Shown: positions 1-5,437 of the stretch, piece after piece | Numbering within the stretch: position 1 is the first letter of the stretch | Layout: every line of letters begins with the position of its first letter | NCBI GenBank assembly: GCA_017860395.1 | Contig: JAGDMC010000043.1 | Location: forward strand, 1 to 8,747 | Origin: Bacteroidota bacterium | Lineage (GTDB): Bacteria; Bacteroidota; Bacteroidia; Bacteroidales; UBA932 | Direction: 5' to 3' | Length of the DNA: 8,747 nucleotides | Notes under the pieces: generated by a model | Seen by the model: the letters and a program-made list of their open reading frames with translations, nothing else | Told to the model about the DNA's origin: nothing | Databases searched by the model: none | Made by a program: the position numbers and the translations under genes

Positions 1-601
1 TATATTTCTCAACCAGTGTTTTATATGGTTTATTGTAGATTTTCTCAAGTATTATTGTAAGCAGAACATAGTTCGAATTGCTGTACTGACCTTTGCTGTT
101 TGGCTCAAAATCGCTCTTTCCATTAGTAATGATTTCTATTAATTCTTTTTCGCTTTTTGGCAATGTGTTCCATTTTAAGTAATCCGGATTATCTGTAAAA
201 TTATGAATTCCGCTTCTGTGATTTAAAAGATTGCCAATAGTTATTTTTTTAGCATTTTCTATTGAAGGAAAGAATGTATCAATAGTTTTGTCCAATGTCA
301 ATCTGTTCTCGTCTATTGCTTTGAAAACAAGTGCAGAAGTAAACATTTTGGAAATTGAACCAATCCTGTACTTTGATTCAGGAGAAGCTTTCTTTAAAGT
401 CTCAATATCGGCATAACCTATTGCCTGTGAGTATATAAGTTGACCGTTTTGAGAAATGGCAATGCTTCCCATAAATTTATTGTTAGCCTCTAATGTTTGG
501 AATACGCTGTCAAGTTTAGCTACATTAATTTTTTGCGCAAAACTTTTTCCTGAAAATAATGACAGGACCAGGAAGGAGATAATAAATAATTTCGCTTTCA
601 T
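1..601 (-). CDS. Secreted serine hydrolase, beta-lactamase/PBP-like family (3' end cut by window edge)
   Basis: The visible part is 200 codons, reading from an ATG at 601 and leaving the window at base 1. Residues 1-22 form a signal peptide (MKAK, a hydrophobic stretch, then SFA before Gln23), so the protein is exported. The active-site SxxK motif is S82-I-S-K85 in the context RIGSISKMF, and the second motif YxN is Y173-S-N175. The LLNHRSGI stretch at 125-132 matches the usual LLxHxSGI of the family. These features define the serine beta-lactamase/esterase/D-Ala peptidase superfamily (PF00144 type). The third motif (KTG/HxG type) and the C-terminus are outside the window. The substrate cannot be told; such proteins act as esterases, peptidases or PBP-like enzymes more often than as true beta-lactamases. 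No Shine-Dalgarno is visible. The gene starts 18 bases after the upstream kinase stop on the same strand and is probably cotranscribed. Confidence 0.88.
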   Translation of the reverse strand, partial: MKAKLFIISFLVLSLFSGKSFAQKINVAKLDSVFQTLEANNKFMGSIAISQNGQLIYSQAIGYADIETLKKASPESKYRIGSISKMFTSALVFKAIDENRLTLDKTIDTFFPSIENAKKITIGNLLNHRSGIHNFTDNPDYLKWNTLPKSEKELIEIITNGKSDFEPNSKGQYSNSNYVLLTIILEKIYNKPYKTLVEKY

Positions 602-619
602 CAGAATGGATATTATAAT

Positions 620-1729
620 TTAATTGCCCGGGATAGTAAAATAAAACACGGACCCTTTACCTTCTTCACTTTCGACCCAAATTTTCCCACCCTGCTTTTC
701 AATAAAATCTTTGCAAAGAATCAATCCAAGTCCTGTACTTGCTTCTCCTTCCGTTCCGGGTCTGTTTGTCCTCACATCCAGGCGAAACAAATTATCCACC
801 ATAGCCTGATTCATTCCTATACCCGAATCTTTAACTGAGATTTCAGCAGTTTTGTCTTCGCTCACTTTTGCGCTAATAGTTATTTTTCCTCCCTTTGGAG
901 TAAATTTTATTGCATTAGAAACAAGGTTGCGTATAACAGTCTGAAGCATATTTTTATCTGCATAAACTTCAACACCATCTTCAATATTGTTAACAATTTC
1001 GATTCCCTTATTTTTTGCCGGTTCCTGCACGTTCACGATACTCTCTTCTGCTATTTTGTGCAACAACATATTTTGGGGATCAAATGGGATTAAACCCTGT
1101 TTGATTTTTGCCCATTGGAGCAGGTTTTCAAGAAGGCTGAAAAGATTTGTGGCAGAAATTCTCATGCTTGCAGCAAAATCCTGTATATCCTCCTTGGTGA
1201 GTTCCGACAACTTCTCGTCAAGTAATTGAGTTACTCCCAAAAAACTACTGAACGGGCCACGAAGGTCGTGGGCAATAATTGAAAAAAATCTGTCTTTTTC
1301 TGCATTGATTCTTTGAAGTTCTTTCTTTTGATAGTATAGGTTAAGATGCGTTTCTACCCTTACTCTCACCTCTTCTGCTTTAAACGGTTTAGTTATGAAA
1401 TCTGCTCCGCCGGTTGTCAATGCTTTAACAATATCATTTGTGTCATTAAGTGCACTTATGAAGATGATTGGCACATCGTTAAGTTTTGGGTTTGCCTTTA
1501 ACCGGCGGCAAACTTCAAACCCATCAATATCCGGCATCATAACATCAAGGAGAATGAGATCCGGTTTCTCCTTTTCCGCAACCTGCAATGCAAGTGTCCC
1601 ATTGGGGACAGGGCGTACTTTGTAGCCTTTGTCCTTAAGTATGTGATCTAACAACCTAAGGTTTGCAGGAACATCATCAACAATTAGAATGTTAGGCACA
1701 TTTTGCTGTGATTCATTATCGTTTCTCAT
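620..1729 (-). CDS. Receiver-histidine kinase fusion (REC-HisKA-HATPase), soluble
   Basis: 369 residues, with no signal peptide or membrane helix, so cytoplasmic. Residues 12-128 are a CheY-like receiver: acidic pair D18-D19, phospho-acceptor D62 in LLDVMMPD, S92 in the Thr/Ser position, and K114 in TKPFK. A short helical linker (131-148) leads to the HisKA dimerisation helix with phospho-acceptor H154 in IIAHDLRGPF. The ATPase domain (about 220-367) has its N-box at 268-275 with N272, G1 box DSGIGM at 301-306 and G2 box GLGL at 333-336. All catalytic positions appear intact. Putting the receiver before the kinase suggests that phosphorylation of D62 by another kinase controls H154, although the fusion might also pass phosphate onwards; this is inference. 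The ATG overlaps the stop of the upstream receiver gene by 14 bases, and an AAGGA lies 8 bases before it, so translation is probably coupled. The kinase core closely resembles that of the propeller sensor at 5438-8747. Confidence 0.93.
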   Translation of the reverse strand: MRNDNESQQNVPNILIVDDVPANLRLLDHILKDKGYKVRPVPNGTLALQVAEKEKPDLILLDVMMPDIDGFEVCRRLKANPKLNDVPIIFISALNDTNDIVKALTTGGADFITKPFKAEEVRVRVETHLNLYYQKKELQRINAEKDRFFSIIAHDLRGPFSSFLGVTQLLDEKLSELTKEDIQDFAASMRISATNLFSLLENLLQWAKIKQGLIPFDPQNMLLHKIAEESIVNVQEPAKNKGIEIVNNIEDGVEVYADKNMLQTVIRNLVSNAIKFTPKGGKITISAKVSEDKTAEISVKDSGIGMNQAMVDNLFRLDVRTNRPGTEGEASTGLGLILCKDFIEKQGGKIWVESEEGKGSVFYFTIPGN

Positions 1730-2372
1730 CAGGTTTTTCCTTTTTGGTTAGAATGTACTGAAAATGGTCATAATCGTAATTCATGGCAAGAGTTCTGAGG
1801 TACTGGGCAAGTTCTGAATTAGACGGGTCAATGCTGTCTATGAGCTTCATCAGCAAATCCAGGTCTGCAACAGAAATTGCTTCCAACATCTCTGAAACCA
1901 GACTTTCAGGCAATTTGGCAATATCTCCGGATACTTCCCCGTCGTCCATAATTTCATTTGTCTTTTTTAAAGACGTTTCTTCTTCATAGATATATTTAAT
2001 TCCAAGAACTTTTTCGATTGTGCTGAACAATTCATTCTCTCTGAAAGGTTTGCGTATGTAGCCCTGCATCCTGAGAGATGCAATCCTGTTTCTTTCCTCT
2101 TCAAAAGTACTTGCAGTAAGAGCTATGATTGGAGTTTTATCTCCATTTTCCATAGATTTTATGCGACGCGTAGCTTCATATCCGTCCATAACCGGCATCC
2201 GCATATCCATCAATATGAGATGCGGTTTGTACTCCACAAATTTAGCGATGGCATCCTCTCCGTTAACAGCTTCATTTGTATGAAAGCCCACTAATCTAAG
2301 GAGACTTACAACTACTTTCAGATTATCAACTTTATCGTCAACGACTAATATGCGATAAACCTCTTCTCCTTT
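1716..2372 (-). CDS. Receiver domain with helical tail; detached C-terminal part of a hybrid histidine kinase
   Basis: 218 codons are open between the TAA at 2373-2375 and the TAA at 1716-1718. Counting from the codon after the first TAA, residues 7-11 (RILVV) are the first receiver strand, D12-D13 the acidic pair, D56 the phospho-acceptor in LILMDMRMP, T86 the switch Thr and K108 the conserved Lys in RKPF. Residues about 150-210 form a helical tail (KLPESLVSEMLEAIS, then LDLLMKLIDSIDP) of the kind that closes many PAS-type hybrid kinases; it lacks an Hpt HxxKG motif. The only standard start codon near the front is a GTG at 2291, which would delete the first strand and D12-D13 and is therefore unlikely to give a working receiver. 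The frame is the same as that of the upstream kinase, so this is best read as the end of one 838-residue hybrid kinase interrupted by TAA. Whether it is translated is unknown; true start uncertain. Confidence 0.8.
   Translation of the reverse strand, partial: KGEEVYRILVVDDKVDNLKVVVSLLRLVGFHTNEAVNGEDAIAKFVEYKPHLILMDMRMPVMDGYEATRRIKSMENGDKTPIIALTASTFEEERNRIASLRMQGYIRKPFRENELFSTIEKVLGIKYIYEEETSLKKTNEIMDDGEVSGDIAKLPESLVSEMLEAISVADLDLLMKLIDSIDPSNSELAQYLRTLAMNYDYDHFQYILTKKEKPDEKR
1738..1742 (-). promoter_or_regulatory. Ribosome binding site of the REC-histidine kinase gene
   Basis: On the minus strand AAGGA is followed by 8 bases and then the ATG at 1729. The site lies inside the last codons of the upstream receiver gene, which it overlaps. 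It supports this ATG as the start and suggests translational coupling. Most other starts in the window have no such signal. Confidence 0.6.
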
Positions 2373-2374
2373 TT
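2366..2374 (-). promoter_or_regulatory. Shine-Dalgarno-like AAAAAGGAG overlapping the TAA
   Basis: On the minus strand the last two bases of the TAA and the next seven read AAAAAGGAG, a strong anti-16S match. No ATG, GTG or TTG follows at normal distance in the receiver frame. In-frame candidates are the non-standard GTT at 2360 (5-base spacing) and ATA at 2351 (14-base spacing). The site could serve reinitiation, or it could simply be the Lys-Gly-Glu codons of the ancestral linker. Confidence 0.35.
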
Positions 2375-2375
2375 A
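2373..2375 (-). other. In-frame TAA between kinase and receiver parts of a hybrid kinase
   Basis: The kinase reading frame that starts at 4232 reaches this TAA after 619 codons (ending QVIGI). The same frame continues at once with KGEEVYRILVVDD, a receiver start. In hybrid kinases of this type the linker typically reads roughly VIG-x-x-PG-x-x-x-YRILVVDD, so the TAA occupies a single residue position of an otherwise continuous linker. TAA is one base away from AAA, CAA and GAA (Lys, Gln, Glu). Other genes here end in TAA, so reassignment of this codon is not supported. Confidence 0.85.
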
Positions 2376-4232
2376 AATACCTATTACCTGTTTTGGAGTA
2401 TTTTTTTCATTCTCTTCTATTTTCCCTTCTTTAATTTCTACCCAGAAAGTAAACACGGACCCTTTATCGACCTCGCTGGTTACAGATATATCTCCACCCA
2501 TTAATATAGCCAGCTCCTTGCTTAAAGCAAGTCCAAGGCCGGTACCGCTACCTTTTTTAACTCCGGAACTGGTTTGTTCGAAGTGTTTAAAGAGCCTTCC
2601 TAATTCATTCTCGGAAATTCCTGGGCCCGAGTCCTGGATCTCTACTATTAAATTCCAGGCATCTTCTGCTTTTCGGTCAACGCGGATGCGCACAGCAACT
2701 CCTCCTTCGTCGGTGAATTTTATTGCATTTCCGATTAGGTTTACAAATATCTGGCGCAATTTGCCTTCGTCAACAACAACATATTGAGGTAAATTTTCGG
2801 CGGTTTCGAAAATGAGCTGAAGATGTTTGGTTTGTGCTCTTTCACGGAAAAGCATGTGAATGTCTTCGGAAAGAGAGTGTAAATTAATATTTGTAGGATT
2901 TAACTTAGTGCGCCCGGCTTCAATTTTTGAAAGTTCCAGAATCTCGTTTATAAGCTCCAGAAGATGTTCACCGGCATTAATGATTGAGACATTGTACTCT
3001 TTTTGTAATTCCGACAACTTTTTGTCCCGGTTCATAAGCTGTGAGAAGCCAATAATTGCATTAAGCGGTGTACGTATCTCGTGTGACATGTTTGACAAAA
3101 ATATGCTCTTTGCCTTGTTGGCCATTTCGGACTCTTCCTTTGCCTTTAAGAGAGCGGCCTCTGTTTTCTTCTGTTCCGAGATATCCCTTAGAATACCTAT
3201 TGCATTCCACTCGCCTTTGATTTTGAGGGAGGAGAGAGATAATTGAACGGAGATTTCTGAGCCGTCTTTTCGTATGGCTTCAAGATCAAGTGTTTTTCCA
3301 ACTGCGTCTCCTTGTCCTGTCTTCTTAAAAAACGGGAACGCGGCAATGTGTGCTTTATAAGAGTGCTCCGGCACTATGAGCCTGTGCAGGTTTTTCCCAA
3401 TGGCCTCCTCTTTCTTATATCCGAATATTCTCTCTGCAGCAGGGTTCCAGTACGAAACAAGACCGTTACTGTCCATCATCAGAATAGCATCCTGAGCAGA
3501 ATCTGTGATTAACCGCATACGGATTTCACTGTTGAAAAGTGCTTCATCCGCTTTTTCCCTTTCAGATATTTCAATGTTAAGGGTTTTGTTCTTGGCTCTT
3601 ATTCTAAACACGAAATACAGGGCAAGGATAAGCAATATAATTATTATGCTTGATTTTAACAGTGCCCGGAATATTAATACTTTCCATGAAGTTGCATCAT
3701 AATCAATTCCAAAAACAGCAATAATTTTTCCTGTATTGTCATCTTTTATTGGGATTAAAACGCTCACCCAGGTTCCCCATCTGTCGGAAGAAGGAGTAGT
3801 TACTGTTTCATTTCCGTCTCTTAAAGGTTGTATATCCTGCAGCTTAGCTTCCGAATACTCTTGTCCGGGCGGAGAATAATCTTCAGATTCCGCGGGTTCC
3901 GAGTCTGCAATAAAATATATTTTCCCGTTTTGCTCAGTGTATAAATAGGCGAACCGTGCTTTTGGGTTAACTTTTGTTATTGCTTTGAGAGTGTTTTTAA
4001 TTACTGTATACTGAGGTTTTTCAATATCTTCCGGTTTTGCCTGAAGAGCCAGCAAATCCGTTTTTGGTATCATTGCACCAACGGATCTGCCTATTTGCAG
4101 AACATTCTCTGTCTGCTCCTTTTTTCTGCTTGTCCATGTGAAATAAAGGTATGAACCGCCTAAAACCGCAATTAAAAGAAAAAACAATAATTTTGGAAAT
4201 AACCTTCTGGTGATTTGATTGTTATTGTTCAT
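2373..4232 (-). CDS. Membrane sensor histidine kinase (Cache-like sensor-PAS-HisKA-HATPase), lacks its receiver because of a TAA
   Basis: 619 residues. Transmembrane helices at about 13-32 and 186-209 enclose an extracytoplasmic sensor of about 150 residues (35-185) that looks Cache-like: an ARFAYLYTEQNGKIYFIAD strand pair, then WVSVLIPI and IIAVFGIDYDATSW near the second helix. A PAS domain follows (about 237-352; YWNPAAERIFGY and GILRDISEQKK are typical). The HisKA H-box is SHEIRTPLNAIIGFSQLM with H384. In the ATPase domain the N-box carries N498 and N502, the G1 box is DSGPGI at 534-539, the F-box is LFKHFEQ at 547-553 and the G2 box is GTGLGLAL at 563-570. It should autophosphorylate at H384 in response to an unknown external or PAS-bound signal. 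The ATG at 4232 follows an A/T-rich leader without Shine-Dalgarno, with a promoter candidate about 40 bases upstream. The ORF ends in the linker where a hybrid kinase would go on into its receiver; that receiver lies directly downstream in the same frame. Confidence 0.94.
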   Translation of the reverse strand: MNNNNQITRRLFPKLLFFLLIAVLGGSYLYFTWTSRKKEQTENVLQIGRSVGAMIPKTDLLALQAKPEDIEKPQYTVIKNTLKAITKVNPKARFAYLYTEQNGKIYFIADSEPAESEDYSPPGQEYSEAKLQDIQPLRDGNETVTTPSSDRWGTWVSVLIPIKDDNTGKIIAVFGIDYDATSWKVLIFRALLKSSIIIILLILALYFVFRIRAKNKTLNIEISEREKADEALFNSEIRMRLITDSAQDAILMMDSNGLVSYWNPAAERIFGYKKEEAIGKNLHRLIVPEHSYKAHIAAFPFFKKTGQGDAVGKTLDLEAIRKDGSEISVQLSLSSLKIKGEWNAIGILRDISEQKKTEAALLKAKEESEMANKAKSIFLSNMSHEIRTPLNAIIGFSQLMNRDKKLSELQKEYNVSIINAGEHLLELINEILELSKIEAGRTKLNPTNINLHSLSEDIHMLFRERAQTKHLQLIFETAENLPQYVVVDEGKLRQIFVNLIGNAIKFTDEGGVAVRIRVDRKAEDAWNLIVEIQDSGPGISENELGRLFKHFEQTSSGVKKGSGTGLGLALSKELAILMGGDISVTSEVDKGSVFTFWVEIKEGKIEENEKNTPKQVIGI

Positions 4233-4366
4233 AAATTGAATTTAACAAAAAATGTAAAATAGTATAACACAAATCTATCTATTTTAGTTTTAATATCAAT
4301 TTCTTTTGAAATTATTAGATTCAAAAAAAACGCCTATATTTCCAAATAAATTATTCAATAATTTTA
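4233..4366. other. Divergent intergenic region with two small dyads
   Basis: This 134-base AT-rich stretch separates the kinase operon from the GH16 gene. Besides the minus-strand promoter it contains an inverted repeat TTTTGAA (4304-4310), 9 bases, TTCAAAA (4320-4326), and a second one, AAATTATT-C-AATAATTT (4348-4364), which ends two bases before the GH16 start codon. A weak plus-strand -7 candidate TATATTTC lies at 4335-4342, with no matching TTG at the right distance. No small ORF or RNA is evident. Confidence 0.4.
4270..4299 (-). promoter_or_regulatory. Bacteroidota-type promoter candidate for the kinase operon
   Basis: On the minus strand TTG (4299-4297), 19 bases, then TAGATTTG (4277-4270) fits the Bacteroidota pattern of a TTG-containing -33 element and TAnnTTTG at -7. 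Transcription would begin near 4263, leaving a leader of about 30 bases before the ATG at 4232. A sigma70-like TATACT lies just downstream but has no suitably spaced -35. The region is AT-rich, so chance matches are possible. Confidence 0.5.
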
Positions 4367-5431
4367 ATGACCGGCAAAAATAAATCGTTAATTTTTCTGC
4401 TTCTTCCGTTGATACTTGTTATATCATGTGATAAGAATGGAATTGATCCTAATGGGGGAGGGACCATTCCTCTTCCTCAGCAGACTATTGACGCTTCGAT
4501 AGAAAGGTTTGTTTTTCAAAGCGGAAATTTATATTCGGGTGAAAGATCAATTTCGCTTCTGGAATTTAAAAATACGGGCAATACCCGCTGGAAGTTCTGG
4601 ATTGGCTACAGTTTGCAAGACAAAACCGGCACCTGGTATGATGTTCCGGCAGATACTCTCACCTTAAATTCCGGAGAGATGTCAAAGCAAATAGAGTTAG
4701 TATGGACAATTCCGGGCAATAACCAAGTTGTTTCCGGGCCATATAATGTAAGGGTTGCAATATGGAAAACCAATCCTTCTGTAACAGGAGCTGTTCAGCT
4801 TGGTTCTTTTGAGCAGAAAGATGCGTTCAATGCATTTAATTTTATAGACGACTTTAACGGGTATGATGCAAACCGCTGGATTATCAGCAATAAATTAACT
4901 CCCGGGTTTGGCCGCTTTGATACACAGAATATTTCTTTAAAAGACGGATTCCTGTCGATAAAATTTCCAATGCAGACAAAGGATGGGGGAGAAGTAAAAA
5001 CAACTGCCCCGGCAAAATACAAATACGGTACATACAGAGCCTCAATAAAAACACCTTCTCTGCTTCCGGGCACTTATACAACGTTCTTTTTATATGAGAG
5101 CACGAATCTTGATGAAATAGACATTGAGATATGGAACGATGGCTCGGGAAAGCTGGATTTGAATACATGGGTAAAAGGAGTTCAAAAGTTCAGTGCACAA
5201 ATTATTCTGGCATTTGACCCAAGTTCTCAGTTTCACGAATATCGCATCGACTATTACCCAAATGAAGTGAGCTTTTGGGTGGATAATGTAAAGATGAAGT
5301 ATACAACTGATCTTTCTCAGATACCAACTTCTTTAACAAACATTTATATTAGCGGATGGTGGCCTAAATGGATGTCGGGAAATGTTGCCGGGACAGACAA
5401 ATTTGCTGTTTACGACTGGATTCAGCATTAA
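4367..5431 (+). CDS. Lipoprotein glycoside hydrolase family 16 (lichenase-like beta-glucanase)
   Basis: 354 residues. A lipoprotein signal occupies 1-20, with lipobox VISC and lipidated C21, followed by a Gly/Pro-rich linker (26-38). Residues about 42-152 form a beta-rich, Ig-like accessory domain (for example SISLLEFKNTGNTRW). The GH16 jelly roll covers about 158-354: an FIDDFNGYDANRW opening, KYKYGTYRASIKTP, then the catalytic motif DEIDIEIW with E250 as expected nucleophile, D252 as helper and E254 as acid/base, then HEYRIDYYPNEVSFWVDN and the terminal YDWIQ strand. EIDIE is the compact ExDxE form found in bacterial lichenases, and the strands around it also resemble that group. Expected activity is hydrolysis of beta-1,3-1,4 or related beta-glucan (or a galactan) at the cell envelope; the exact substrate cannot be read here. 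Asp at +2 after the Cys leaves the final membrane uncertain. No Shine-Dalgarno precedes the ATG. The gene runs tail to tail into the propeller sensor. Confidence 0.9.
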   Translation: MTGKNKSLIFLLLPLILVISCDKNGIDPNGGGTIPLPQQTIDASIERFVFQSGNLYSGERSISLLEFKNTGNTRWKFWIGYSLQDKTGTWYDVPADTLTLNSGEMSKQIELVWTIPGNNQVVSGPYNVRVAIWKTNPSVTGAVQLGSFEQKDAFNAFNFIDDFNGYDANRWIISNKLTPGFGRFDTQNISLKDGFLSIKFPMQTKDGGEVKTTAPAKYKYGTYRASIKTPSLLPGTYTTFFLYESTNLDEIDIEIWNDGSGKLDLNTWVKGVQKFSAQIILAFDPSSQFHEYRIDYYPNEVSFWVDNVKMKYTTDLSQIPTSLTNIYISGWWPKWMSGNVAGTDKFAVYDWIQH

Positions 5432-5437
5432 TTTATC

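Noticed and set aside
231..416. Plus-strand ORFs opposite the minus-strand genes (such as this one and those at 987-1229, 2860-3246, 5478-5846)
   Set aside because: They lie antisense to genes with clear domain motifs and show no recognisable motif or start context of their own.
602..620. TATAAT-like sequence upstream of the serine hydrolase as a promoter
   Set aside because: It lies only 10 bases before the ATG in an AT-rich 18-base gap, has no paired upstream element, and the gene is likely cotranscribed with the kinase genes.
1716..1920. Helical tail after the receiver as an Hpt phosphotransfer domain
   Set aside because: No HxxKG-type histidine motif is present; the segment fits the short helical tail common at the end of hybrid kinases.
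2289..2291. GTG as the start of the receiver gene
   Set aside because: It would remove the first beta strand and both acidic-pocket Asp residues, which are encoded intact upstream in the same frame.
2373..2375. TAA reassigned as a sense codon in this organism
   Set aside because: Complete genes here (the receiver-kinase fusion, the receiver, GH16 and the propeller kinase) all end in TAA at natural protein ends.
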